NCBI GenBank assembly: GCA_030247575.1
Contig: JAOTRV010000023.1
Coordinates: 1 to 64,000 of the forward strand
DNA: 64,000 nucleotides
From: Sulfuritalea sp.
GTDB lineage: Bacteria > Pseudomonadota > Gammaproteobacteria > Burkholderiales > Rhodocyclaceae
Direction: 5' to 3'
Both the position numbers and the translations under genes were made by a program. Shown in pieces: positions 53,726 through 62,035 of this stretch. Within the stretch, counting starts at the first letter, position 1, and each line of letters opens with the position of its first letter. A model generated the notes under the pieces. It ran no database searches. It had not been told where the DNA came from and saw only the letters and a program-made list of their open reading frames with translations.

Positions 53726-54208
53726 ATGAGCAAGACATACAAGTACTACTGGGAAGATTTCCCCGTCGGCAAGATCAGCGAATTCGGCGGCATCACCGTC
53801 ACTGCCGAAGAGATCATCGACTTCGCGAAGAAGTTCGATCCGCAGCCCTTCCATCTCTCCGAAGAAGGCGGCAGGAACAGCCTGTTCGGCGGGCTGTGCG
53901 CGAGCGGCTGGCATACCTGCGCGCTGGCCATGCGCATGATGTGCGACGAATATCTGCTGGAAACCGCCAGCCTCGGCTCGCCCGGACTCGAAAACATCCG
54001 CTGGCTGAAACCGGTGCGTCCGGGCGACACGTTGCGCGTGCGCTCGGTAGTGATCGAGGCGCGACCGATGGAAAGCAAGCCCCACGTCGGACTGGTCCTC
54101 GTGCGCTGGGAAGTGCTCAACCAGAACAATGAGGAAGTCGCGCAAATGGAAGGCTACGGCATGTACCGTCGCCGCAATCCGGGACAGCCCAAAGACGCCG
54201 ACGCATGA
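53726..54208 (+). CDS. MaoC-family dehydratase
   Basis: Protein of 160 residues with a single hot-dog domain. The hydratase motif is FAKKFDPQPFHLSEEGGRNS, followed by FGGLCASGWHTCALAMRMM, close to bile-acid/mesaconyl-type MaoC hydratases. It probably hydrates an enoyl-CoA made by the dehydrogenases. Its stop overlaps the ligase start (ATGA). Confidence 0.87.
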   Translation: MSKTYKYYWEDFPVGKISEFGGITVTAEEIIDFAKKFDPQPFHLSEEGGRNSLFGGLCASGWHTCALAMRMMCDEYLLETASLGSPGLENIRWLKPVRPGDTLRVRSVVIEARPMESKPHVGLVLVRWEVLNQNNEEVAQMEGYGMYRRRNPGQPKDADA

Positions 54209-55782
54209 GTCCCGCCGAACTGATCGAACAGCCCTTCGGCACCTATGGCGAGTTGATTCGTGCCCAGGCTCGCCGTCGCCCAAATCATCCCGCGCTGATC
54301 CAGGACCGGCGCAGCGTCTCCTTCGCCACGCTGGACGCGATGATGGATCGCGTCGCGGCCACGCTGCAGCGAGACGGCATCCGGGCCACCGAAGCCGTGG
54401 CGATCTGCGCCCGGACGTCGCTCGAATATGCGGCGGTATTTCTCGGCGCACTGCGCGCTGGCGTGGCCGTGGCCCCGCTGGCGCCCTCCTCGACGGCGCA
54501 AAGCCTGGTCGACATGGCCGCCAATGCCGAAGCGCGGCTGATGTTCGTCGACGCCGTCACGGCGCAGCAGTTGGCCGCCGTCCGCTCCGACATCGCGGCG
54601 CGCTTCATCACCCTCGACGATGACGCCGCCGGCGAACCGTTCTCGCGCTGGCTGGCGCCTGCGGGCGCCGTGCCGAAACGGGTGGACATCCGCCCCGAGT
54701 GGCCGTTCAACATCATCTACTCCTCGGGCACCACCGGCACGCCCAAGGGCATCGTGCAGCCCCATGGCATGCGCTGGTCGCACGTCCAGCGCGCGCGGCC
54801 GCAGGGCTACGGCCCGGATGCAGTGACCCTGATCGCCACCCCGCTCTATTCCAACACCACGCTGGTCAGCGTCTTTCCCACCATCACGCTGGGCGGCACG
54901 GTCATCCTGATGGCGAAGTTCGATGCCGCGAAATACCTGGCCCTCGCCGAGAAACATCACGCCACCCACACCATGCTGGTGCCAGTGCAATACCAGCGCC
55001 TGATGAGCCATCCCGACTTCGACCGCTACGACCTCTCCAGATTCCGCATGAAGCTGTGCACCAGCGCGCCGTTCTCCGCTGCGCTGAAGGCCGACATCCT
55101 CAGGCGCTGGCCGGGCGGCCTGGTCGAGTACTACGGCATGACCGAGGGCGGCGGCACCTGTATCCTCGCCGCGCACGAGCATCCCGACAAGCTGGCCACC
55201 GTCGGCGCGCCGGCCGAAGGCCACGACATCCGCCTGATCGACGAGGCCGGCCACGAAGTCGCGCGTGGCGAAATCGGCGCGATTGGTGAAATCGTGGGCC
55301 ATTCGCCGGCCATGATGCTCGGCTACCACCGCCAGCCGGACAAGACGCGCGAAGCGGAATGGTTCGCGCCCGACGGCAAGCGCTTCATCCGCACCGGCGA
55401 CGTCGGCCGCTTCGACGCCGACGGCTTCCTGACGCTGATGGACCGCAAGAAGGACATGGTCATTTCCGGCGGCTTCAACGTCTATCCGAGCGACCTCGAA
55501 GCCGTATTGATCCGGCATCCGGCCGTGAGCGAAGTCGCCGTGGTCGGCGTCGCTTCGGAGCGCTGGGGCGAGACGCCGGTGGCCTTCGTGGTCCCGAGAG
55601 TAGACGCCGGCGGCACGGCGCAATGCACGGCGGAACAACTGCGCGAATGGGCCAACGAGCGCCTCGGCAAGACCCAGCGCCTCGCCGCCGTCGATATCGT
55701 GGACGCCCTGCCGCGCAGCGCGATCGGCAAGGTCCTCAAACGCGAACTGCGCGACAATTTCCATCCCGCCGCACCCCTCTGA
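54205..55782 (+). CDS. AMP-forming acyl-CoA ligase
   Basis: Protein of 525 residues of the ANL superfamily. Motifs: IIYSSGTTGTPKGIVQPHGM (P-loop, about 170), VEYYGMTEGGGTCILAAHE, RTGDVGRFDADGFLTLMDRK, DMVISGGFNVYPSDLEAVLI and the C-terminal PRSAIGKVLKREL with the catalytic Lys. It would activate the carboxylic acid that feeds this operon. Repeat R3 is found within the gene (55596-55620), read as RVDAGGTA. Confidence 0.92.
   Translation: MSPAELIEQPFGTYGELIRAQARRRPNHPALIQDRRSVSFATLDAMMDRVAATLQRDGIRATEAVAICARTSLEYAAVFLGALRAGVAVAPLAPSSTAQSLVDMAANAEARLMFVDAVTAQQLAAVRSDIAARFITLDDDAAGEPFSRWLAPAGAVPKRVDIRPEWPFNIIYSSGTTGTPKGIVQPHGMRWSHVQRARPQGYGPDAVTLIATPLYSNTTLVSVFPTITLGGTVILMAKFDAAKYLALAEKHHATHTMLVPVQYQRLMSHPDFDRYDLSRFRMKLCTSAPFSAALKADILRRWPGGLVEYYGMTEGGGTCILAAHEHPDKLATVGAPAEGHDIRLIDEAGHEVARGEIGAIGEIVGHSPAMMLGYHRQPDKTREAEWFAPDGKRFIRTGDVGRFDADGFLTLMDRKKDMVISGGFNVYPSDLEAVLIRHPAVSEVAVVGVASERWGETPVAFVVPRVDAGGTAQCTAEQLREWANERLGKTQRLAAVDIVDALPRSAIGKVLKRELRDNFHPAAPL
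55596..55620 (+). repeat. Dispersed repeat R3, copy 5 (in acyl-CoA ligase)
   Basis: Plus-strand copy that includes AGTAGACGCCGGCGGCACGG, read in frame as RVDAGGTA between the strands PVAFVVP and CTAEQLREWA. Confidence 0.7.
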
Positions 55783-55802
55783 TCCTCTCCGAAAGGGCCA
55801 CC

Positions 55803-56615
55803 ATGGAATTCACCACCCTCGAAGTCACGCTCGATGCCGGCGTCGCCACCATCGCCCTCAACCGGCCCGACAAGGCCAATGCCATGAGCGAGCCGATGTG
55901 GTACGAAATCGAGCAGGCCATGGAGTGGCTTGACAGTACGCCCGAAGCCCGCGTCGGCGTATTGGTCGGGCGCGGCAAGTACTTCACCTCGGGCATCGAC
56001 CTCTCGCTGCTGATGGGCCTCGGTTCCAAGATCGAGGACGACTGCGACGGCCGCCGCCGCGAAAAGCTGCGCCGCCTGATCCTCAGGCTGCAAGACACCC
56101 TGACATCCATCGAGCGTTGCCGCAAGCCGGTGCTGGCCGCCGTCCATGGCGCCTGCATCGGCGGCGGCATGGACCTGATCACCGCCTGCGACATGCGCTA
56201 CTGCTCGGCCAACGCCTGGTTCTCGGTCAAGGAAATCGATGTCGGCATGACGGCCGATGTCGGCACCCTGCAGCGCCTGCCACGCCTGGTCGGCGAAGGC
56301 ATGGCGCGCGAACTCGCCTATACCGGGCGCCGCGTCGAAGGCGCCGAGGCGCAGCAGATGCATCTGGTCAACCGCTGCTTCGAATCGCCCGAGGCGCTGC
56401 AGGCCGGCGTCATGGAAATCGCGCGGGCCATCGCCGCCAAGTCGCCGCTGTCGATCCGCGGCTGCAAGGAGATGATCACCTACGGCCGCGACCACTCAGT
56501 GGCCGACGGCCTCAACTACATCGCCACCTGGAACGCCGCGATGCTGATGTCGAAGGATCTGTTCGAGGCCGGCGCGGCGAACATGCAGAAGCGCGATCCG
56601 GTGTTCAAAGACTGA
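55803..56615 (+). CDS. Enoyl-CoA hydratase/isomerase family protein 2
   Basis: Protein of 270 residues with the crotonase fold: LVGRGKYFTSGIDLSLLMGL and AAVHGACIGGGMDLITACDM (oxyanion hole), then FSVKEIDVGMTADVGTLQRL with Glu and Asp placed as in dienoyl-CoA isomerases (ECH1-like). It may shift double bonds of a dienoyl-CoA. RBS GAAAGG precedes ATG 55803. Confidence 0.88.
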   Translation: MEFTTLEVTLDAGVATIALNRPDKANAMSEPMWYEIEQAMEWLDSTPEARVGVLVGRGKYFTSGIDLSLLMGLGSKIEDDCDGRRREKLRRLILRLQDTLTSIERCRKPVLAAVHGACIGGGMDLITACDMRYCSANAWFSVKEIDVGMTADVGTLQRLPRLVGEGMARELAYTGRRVEGAEAQQMHLVNRCFESPEALQAGVMEIARAIAAKSPLSIRGCKEMITYGRDHSVADGLNYIATWNAAMLMSKDLFEAGAANMQKRDPVFKD

Positions 56616-56620
56616 GCCGC

Positions 56621-57517
56621 ATGGAGCACTTCTTCGCACCGGTCAACGGCATCAAGCTGCACTGCGCGGCCGAAGGCGCGGCCGATGCGCCGCTGATGCT
56701 GTTCATTCACGGCTTTCCCGAGTTCTGGTACGCGTGGAAAAGCCAGTTGGAGGAATTCGGCAAGGACCACCGCGCCGTGGCCTTCGACCTACGCGGCCAC
56801 AACCTCTCCGACAAGCCCGAAGGCGTCGACGCCTACCGCGTCAAGCCGTTGCTGGAAGACCTGCGACAACTGATCGAGCATCTGCAGGCGGGCAAGACAG
56901 ACACGTCCTGCATCCTCGTCGCCCACGACTGGGGCGGCGCCATCGCCTGGACCTTCGCCGCCGCCTACCCGCAATACGTGAAGAAACTGGTCATCATCAA
57001 CGCCCCGCACACCGTGCCGTTCGCCCGCGCCCTGGCGCACGACCCGGTGCAGCAGGAAGCCAGCCACTATATGCTGCTGCTGCGCCATCCCAAGGCCGAA
57101 CGCGTGCTTCAGGAAAACAACTACGAGCGCCTGCTGAAGATGTTCAGCCGCACGGCGGACGGCCGTTGCGCCCTGAGCGACGAGGAAATCCCGCTGTATC
57201 GCGCCGCCTGGTCGCAGCCCGGCGCGCTGAGCTGTGCACTGAATTTCTACCGCGCCTCGCCGCTGTATCCGCCGACGGCGGACGACCCCGGCGGCGCCGC
57301 GCTCAAGCTCGATCCGGCGACGCTCACGGTGCGCGTGCCGACGCTGGTGATCTGGGGCGAAGCCGATGCCGCACTGGGCGCCGTGCTGCTCGACGGACTC
57401 GAAGAACTCGTGCCCGACCTGCGCATCGAGCGCATTCCGGAAGGCAGCCACTGGGTGATCCACGAACAGCCGCAACGGGTCGGCACGGCGATCCGCAAAT
57501 TCCTGGCGGATACCTGA
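56621..57517 (+). CDS. Alpha/beta hydrolase (epoxide hydrolase/dehalogenase-like)
   Basis: Protein of 298 residues. HGFPEFWYAWKSQLEEFG carries the HGxP oxyanion motif, VAHDWGGAIAWTFAAAYPQY the nucleophile elbow with Asp (as in epoxide hydrolases), and EGSHWVIHEQP the catalytic His. It could open an epoxide or cleave an ester or ring-derived intermediate. It is the last gene of the operon and ends 6 bp before the convergent hemerythrin gene. Confidence 0.87.
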   Translation: MEHFFAPVNGIKLHCAAEGAADAPLMLFIHGFPEFWYAWKSQLEEFGKDHRAVAFDLRGHNLSDKPEGVDAYRVKPLLEDLRQLIEHLQAGKTDTSCILVAHDWGGAIAWTFAAAYPQYVKKLVIINAPHTVPFARALAHDPVQQEASHYMLLLRHPKAERVLQENNYERLLKMFSRTADGRCALSDEEIPLYRAAWSQPGALSCALNFYRASPLYPPTADDPGGAALKLDPATLTVRVPTLVIWGEADAALGAVLLDGLEELVPDLRIERIPEGSHWVIHEQPQRVGTAIRKFLADT

Positions 57518-57523
57518 CGGCGG

Positions 57524-58057
57524 CTAATTCGCTGCCCGACGGGCGGCCTGCTCTTGCGACAACCGTTCCGCGAGCAGGCGGCGCTCCGCTTCGGGCAACT
57601 CGTCGGCAAGGTGCTGCAGCCGCACGGTCGCCAGGCGCCCCGCCAGATCGGGCTCGGCGGCGTCGAGCTGATGCGTCATCGCGCGGTCGACGACCACGAT
57701 ATGGTGCAGGAACCAATCCACGAGGTATGCGATCAGGGGCCTGGTGACATCGCGTCGCCCCTTCTCGAAATCGATGGTCAGTTCCCTGAGCACGCTGCGA
57801 AAGTGGGCATGTGCGGCAAAATGCCGGGCGATCAGGTCGGGCGAGCAGCCGCCGCCGCCCATGAGCCGTTCTTCGAGGCCGAAATGGTCCCGCACGTAAT
57901 CGCTGAGCTGCGCCAGCAGGCGGCGTGTCCTTTCCGGGCCGGGATCACCGTGAGTGCGGGCATCGAGCGCGTTGATCATCGAGACAAGAACGCGATGCTG
58001 CTCGTCGATCTCGTCGATGCCGAGCGCGAAATCACTGGTCCACTCAATGACGTTCAA
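57524..58057 (-). CDS. Bacteriohemerythrin
   Basis: Protein of 177 residues with the hemerythrin diiron site: IDEIDEQHRVLVSMINAL, YVRDHFGLEERLM, HFAAHAHFRSVL and VDWFLHHIVVVDRAM supply the His and carboxylate ligands. It binds O2 or NO, or acts as an oxygen sensor or buffer, in a microaerobic lifestyle. The 45-residue C-terminal helix (RLATVRLQHLADELPEAERR) is an extension beyond the usual domain. Confidence 0.88.
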   Translation of the reverse strand: MNVIEWTSDFALGIDEIDEQHRVLVSMINALDARTHGDPGPERTRRLLAQLSDYVRDHFGLEERLMGGGGCSPDLIARHFAAHAHFRSVLRELTIDFEKGRRDVTRPLIAYLVDWFLHHIVVVDRAMTHQLDAAEPDLAGRLATVRLQHLADELPEAERRLLAERLSQEQAARRAAN

Positions 58058-58228
58058 TTCCGATCTCCCCCATGACTGCTTGCAGCTCGGTGCCGGCTGC
58101 TTCAGTCGTCGCGATCCGGCATTGTATAACCACTATGTCTAAAGCGGTATTGACCCCGCCACGCTCCGGATTTCTGCACAGCAGCCGCGGCGGCACATCG
58201 CCCCGACGGACGAGCGCGGCGGCACGGT

Positions 58229-58705
58229 TCAATCGGCAAACAGCACCGCCGGCTCGATGCGCACCGGGAAATTCACCGAGTTGGCGATGAAGCACAGGCG
58301 GTGCGCCTCCTCGTGCAGCGCCTTCGCCCGTGCCGCATCGCTTGCCGCGGCCAGCGTCGCCACCGGTCTCAGCACCGCCGCCGTGAAGCGGCCGCCGCCG
58401 GCATCTTCGACCATGGTCCCCGACGCATCGTCGCGATAGGCCAGCACGACGATCTTCGCCTCTGCGCACAGATGCAGATACCACAGCATGTGGCAGGACG
58501 ACAGCGAGGCGACCAGCAGGTCCTCCGGATTCCAGCGCGATGCGTCGCCGCGAAAAGCCGGATCGGACGACCCCGGGAGGTCCGGCCGGCCGGCCGCCGA
58601 AATCACGTGGTCGCGCGAATAGGCGCGATAGTCGGCCGTGCCCTTGCCGAGGTTGCCGCTCCATTCGGTGCGGATCGCATAGCCGTGCTGTTTGTCGTGG
58701 GACAT
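58229..58705 (-). CDS. OsmC-family peroxidase-like protein
   Basis: Protein of 158 residues with the OsmC/Ohr fold. The peroxidatic Cys lies in LLVASLSSCHMLWYLHLC and a further Cys in RLCFIANSVNFPVRIEP. It probably reduces organic hydroperoxides or binds a related thiol-reactive compound. The start at 58705 (MSHDKQHGYAIRTEWSGN) is conserved for the group. It lies 41 bp downstream of the DUF2784 gene. Confidence 0.85.
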   Translation of the reverse strand: MSHDKQHGYAIRTEWSGNLGKGTADYRAYSRDHVISAAGRPDLPGSSDPAFRGDASRWNPEDLLVASLSSCHMLWYLHLCAEAKIVVLAYRDDASGTMVEDAGGGRFTAAVLRPVATLAAASDAARAKALHEEAHRLCFIANSVNFPVRIEPAVLFAD

Positions 58706-58746
58706 CGCATTGCCTCCAGTGTGCGGGTATCGATCGGCGGCCGCGC

Positions 58747-59124
58747 CTATGGCCTGCCGGAGTCGCGGCGACGCCGCAACAGCAGCCATCCATACGCCGC
58801 AAGATTGACGGCGACGACCAGGGTGCCGAGGACAAACCCGGTCCGCTGATCCAGCCCGGAAGGATAAATGATCGGCAGCAGATAGTGCTCGACGAAGCCG
58901 CCCGGGTAGCCCGCATCCCCCGCCGCCGCCCGGAGCCGCTGCTCGAGCGGCGTCAGCGGGCAGATGCCGTGGCGAAACTCGATCGCCGCTCCCCACACCG
59001 CGGCGGGGACGTGCAGCCACGCGATCCGTGCCCAGCGCAGGGACAGGAAAGCGCCCAGGCCGACGAAAAGAATGAAGCCGAGATGCACAATGACGATGAG
59101 GTCGGCAGCGAGGCGCTCGATCAT
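58747..59124 (-). CDS. DUF2784 family membrane protein
   Basis: Protein of 125 residues with three to four hydrophobic helices (LIVIVHLGFILFVGLGAFLS; FVLGTLVVAVNLAAYGWLLL) and the loop EFRHGICPLTPLEQRLRAAA with YPGGFVEHYLLPIIYP, characteristic of DUF2784. Function unknown. It is probably co-transcribed with the OsmC gene. Confidence 0.85.
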   Translation of the reverse strand: MIERLAADLIVIVHLGFILFVGLGAFLSLRWARIAWLHVPAAVWGAAIEFRHGICPLTPLEQRLRAAAGDAGYPGGFVEHYLLPIIYPSGLDQRTGFVLGTLVVAVNLAAYGWLLLRRRRDSGRP

Positions 59125-59276
59125 GGAAGCTCAGACAACCGGAGGTCGGCCTCTATTGTCGCTCCTGCAACCGCCATGCGGCGGGAGGCGCTGGCGTAGA
59201 ATCTCCCGAGGCCATCGGGACGTGGCCGCCGGAATACCCATTTCGACACGGTCCTCGACCAACACGAGCTGAAATC

Positions 59277-60206
59277 ATGAAAAAATCCTTGCTTCTGCTG
59301 ATGCTGCTGGTATCGCACGGCGTGCTGGCCCAGGGCCGCCTGCCGGCGTGTTCGGGTCCCTACGGCCCGCAGTGGACCCGCTGCTCCGGCGTATTTGTCG
59401 CCCCCGAGGGCGACAGGTACTCCGGCGACTTCCTGAACGGCGCCTTCCACGGGCAGGGCAGTTACGCATCGGCCAACGGCGACAGATACGTCGGCGAGTT
59501 TCGCGACGGCGCGCCGAACGGCCAGGGCACCCTCACCGCCTCGAACGGCGACCGCTACGTCGGCCAGGTCATGGGCGGCCAGTTCCATGGGCGCGGCACC
59601 CTGACCTCCGCCAACGGCGACAAGTACGTCGGCGAGTTCAAATACCACAAGCGCGACGGCAAGGGCACCTTCACGGCAGCCAACAAGGATCAGTACGTCG
59701 GCGACTTCCAGGACGACCAGTATCACGGACAGGGCACCCTGACCCTTGCCAACGGGGACAAGTACGTCGGCGAGTTCAAATACCACAAGCGCGACGGCAC
59801 CGGCACCTACACCTGGCCCGACGGCGACGTGTACGTCGGCGAGTTCAGGAACGACAAGCGCAGCGGCCAGGGCACGTTCACCTCCAAGTCCACCGGCGTG
59901 AAGTACGTCGGCGAGTTCCGGGACGGCCTGCGCCATGGCCAGGGCACCCTCACCTTTCCCAACGGCAGCAAGCACGTCGGCGAGTTCCGGGACGACAAGC
60001 GCAACGGCCGGGGCACCCAGACCTCCCCCGACGGCATAAAGTACGTCGGCGATTTCAAGAACGACAAGTATCACGGGCAAGGCACCCTGACCTCCCCCGA
60101 CGGCAGGGAATTCGTCGGCGAATTCAGGGATGGCAGGCGCAACGGGCCGGGCACCGAATACGGTGCCGACGGCACGGCCCTGAGGACCGGCATCTGGAAC
60201 GAATGA
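59277..60206 (+). CDS. Secreted MORN-repeat protein
   Basis: Protein of 309 residues: a signal peptide (KKSLLLLMLLVSHGVLAQ) followed by about eleven 23-residue MORN repeats (pattern NGDKYVGEFKYHKRDGKGTF). It is expected in the periplasm or outer envelope. The role is unknown; bacterial MORN proteins may bind lipid or other proteins. Two blocks (about 59620-59660 and 59752-59800) are identical at DNA level, showing recent duplication or gene conversion. Confidence 0.88.
   Translation: MKKSLLLLMLLVSHGVLAQGRLPACSGPYGPQWTRCSGVFVAPEGDRYSGDFLNGAFHGQGSYASANGDRYVGEFRDGAPNGQGTLTASNGDRYVGQVMGGQFHGRGTLTSANGDKYVGEFKYHKRDGKGTFTAANKDQYVGDFQDDQYHGQGTLTLANGDKYVGEFKYHKRDGTGTYTWPDGDVYVGEFRNDKRSGQGTFTSKSTGVKYVGEFRDGLRHGQGTLTFPNGSKHVGEFRDDKRNGRGTQTSPDGIKYVGDFKNDKYHGQGTLTSPDGREFVGEFRDGRRNGPGTEYGADGTALRTGIWNE
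59410..60160 (+). repeat. 69-nt tandem MORN repeats
   Basis: Units of 23 codons each encoding a GDxYVGEFxDGxxxGxGT-type motif. The repeats are degenerate at DNA level except for the identical pair noted for the gene. Confidence 0.8.
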
Positions 60207-60252
60207 ACCGGGTCGCCGGGCAGCCTGCACCCATGGAGTGAATCGACCCGGT
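60207..60252. terminator. Possible hairpin after the MORN gene
   Basis: The 9-bp arms ACCGGGTCG and CGACCCGGT enclose a 28-nt loop immediately after the stop codon. There is no T-run, so it is a weak terminator candidate. Confidence 0.3.
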
Positions 60253-60350
60253 GCGGATGCATGACGTTTGGCAGTCGCGGGGCCGCTTCGTGCCCTTAGC
60301 CGTCCTCCGCAGTTTGGAAAGCGGTCATTCGGGAGCTCTGGATTTAGGTC

Positions 60351-61073
60351 TCATCCGTAATGCGCCTTGCGGTGGCAGTTTGGACATAGCGCTATGGCAT
60401 TCTCAACCGTGTCGTGGCCTCCATCCGCCAGCGGTTTGCGGTGGTGGACCTCAAGAAAAGGGCTGTTGTCGCTTCGACGTTTGAAGGGCGCGAGCTCCTT
60501 GCAACCCTCACAGATCCCATTCGCTCGTGCAAGCACCTCCGCAACCACGTCTGCGTTGCGGCGAAAGACAGTGGCGGTCACAGTCTGGGTAGTCGGAACT
60601 GGATTGGTAGCTGCGAGCCGGGCCTTGCGTTCAACGGCTGAGTCGTTTTGCGACTTCGCAACAGAAGCCTCGAAGGCCGCATTGATGACTTGGGCTGACA
60701 AAGTGCCGGGCAGAGAGCTCTGAAAATTAGTTGCCACCGACCGAAGTCTGTTGAGGTGCGTTCCACCAAGGGACTCGTAGTAAGCAATGTGCTGCCAGGT
60801 TGCGGAGAGCGCGCGATCTGCAGCATCGCGGCCACGCGTTGCGAGGATCCTGGGTAGAAAGTACTGAAGTGCCTCTGCACTGAGCGAGCGTTTGAAAACT
60901 TCACCTTGAAGCATGCGCCGATACTGAGCAAAAAAGTCTTTGGCCGAACTCTCATTGAGTCCGGTGTTCAAGTTCAGTTGCTTTGCGGCGACGGCCGCCG
61001 AAACTTTGCCGTCGAAGACGTCGGCTGCACGATCAAACGCAGTCTTGATGTGGGTCAGAGTAATCGTGGCCAT
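60351..61073 (-). CDS. HNH endonuclease
   Basis: Protein of 240 residues. The C-terminal 60 residues are an HNH nuclease with two Cys pairs: ICEGCKELAP, LEVHHRKPLADGGHDTVENA and IALCPNCHRKAHYG. The N-terminal 170 residues are helical and of unknown type (AKDFFAQYRRMLQGEVFKRS). The gene has a lower GC content and different codon use than its neighbours, which suggests recent acquisition. It could be a McrA-like restriction enzyme or a homing-type nuclease; no methyltransferase is next to it. Confidence 0.8.
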   Translation of the reverse strand: MATITLTHIKTAFDRAADVFDGKVSAAVAAKQLNLNTGLNESSAKDFFAQYRRMLQGEVFKRSLSAEALQYFLPRILATRGRDAADRALSATWQHIAYYESLGGTHLNRLRSVATNFQSSLPGTLSAQVINAAFEASVAKSQNDSAVERKARLAATNPVPTTQTVTATVFRRNADVVAEVLARANGICEGCKELAPFKRRSDNSPFLEVHHRKPLADGGHDTVENAIALCPNCHRKAHYG

Positions 61074-61400
61074 GTTGTCTGGAGCCTACCTTTTATGCAT
61101 TAGTTTATCCGTGTGGCAAGGTCTGCAAGTTCACCGCAATCTTCGGAACAGGATACGGACCGAGTAAACACAGTCAAATTGATTCTAACGCCCGCTATGG
61201 AGAGGTTTTCTGAGCGGCAGGTTGTGGCCGAACTCCGCCAATCTACATAAAGCCACGAAAGACCGACGCCATGCCCAATACTCGGAGGTATCGGCCCGGG
61301 CGCACGCGGGCGGAATGGAAACCGGTTCCGCCGTCGAGCCCGGACCGCGATGCTTCCCGGCTCCCGGCGCCGTCCCGCCAGCGTCTACTCTCCCGGACGG
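61074..61400. other. Intergenic region between HNH and cysteine hydrolase genes
   Basis: About 330 bp without a convincing gene. It holds a 7-bp hairpin (GGCGGAA/TTCCGCC) at 61309-61332 and an R3 repeat at 61368-61392 next to the cysteine hydrolase stop. The left third is AT-richer, like the HNH gene. Confidence 0.5.
61368..61392 (-). repeat. Dispersed repeat R3, copy 6 (intergenic)
   Basis: Minus-strand copy, GAGAGTAGACGCTGGCGGGA followed by CGGCG. It lies 9 bp past the cysteine hydrolase stop and is the only copy found outside a gene. Confidence 0.65.
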
Positions 61401-61949
61401 CTAAAGCCCGGCGCACAGTTCGTCGGCGGATTTCAGCTTGGCGAACAGGCCGTTGAGGGCAGCGAGGAAGGCCGTCTGCACGTTCTCCGCGGGAACCGTC
61501 GCGCCACCGAAGGACAGCGGCCGGGTGGCGCAGGCGTCGTGCGCCAGCAGGCATTCGAAGCCGAGGTCGGCGGCCGCGCGCACGGTCGAGTCGACGCACA
61601 TCTGGGTCATCATGCCGGCCACGACGAGGCGGGTGATCTGCCTGTCCCGCAGATGCTGCAGCAGGGATGTCTCGCGGAAGCTGTTCGGGAAGTTTTTCTG
61701 GATGATGGTTTCAGCTTTCCGCGGCGACACGCAGGGGTGGATTTCGACACCCTGCGTGCCGGGCACGAAGAACGGGGCGCCCGGCCGGGTGGACAAATGC
61801 TGGACATGAATGACGGGCAGGGCCTTCTTGCGGAAGGCATCGAGCAACTTGCCCGCCTGCGCCCCGGCTTCGACGCTGCCCGTCAGTTCCATGGCGCCGC
61901 CCGGAAAATAGTCATTCTGAATGTCGATGATCAGCAGTGCGGTACTCAT
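61401..61949 (-). CDS. Isochorismatase-like cysteine hydrolase
   Basis: Protein of 182 residues with the family triad: Asp in LLIIDIQNDYFPGGAM, Lys in ETIIQKNFPNSF and Cys in AGMMTQMCVDSTVRAAADLG. Relatives hydrolyse amides or isochorismate (nicotinamidase, biuret hydrolase, N-carbamoyl hydrolases). The substrate here is unknown. Confidence 0.88.
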   Translation of the reverse strand: MSTALLIIDIQNDYFPGGAMELTGSVEAGAQAGKLLDAFRKKALPVIHVQHLSTRPGAPFFVPGTQGVEIHPCVSPRKAETIIQKNFPNSFRETSLLQHLRDRQITRLVVAGMMTQMCVDSTVRAAADLGFECLLAHDACATRPLSFGGATVPAENVQTAFLAALNGLFAKLKSADELCAGL

Positions 61950-62035
61950 TGAAAACCTCCGATCGAACTGAGAATCGGCTCGCGACGCATCGACGAGCCG
62001 GGTAACGTGTATCCGTCAGGCGCAGCGCCCGACGT

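Noticed and set aside
59410-60160. Regular spacing that might suggest a CRISPR array
   Set aside because: The 69-nt periodicity encodes MORN repeats in one open frame. No repeat-spacer pattern exists here or elsewhere in the window.
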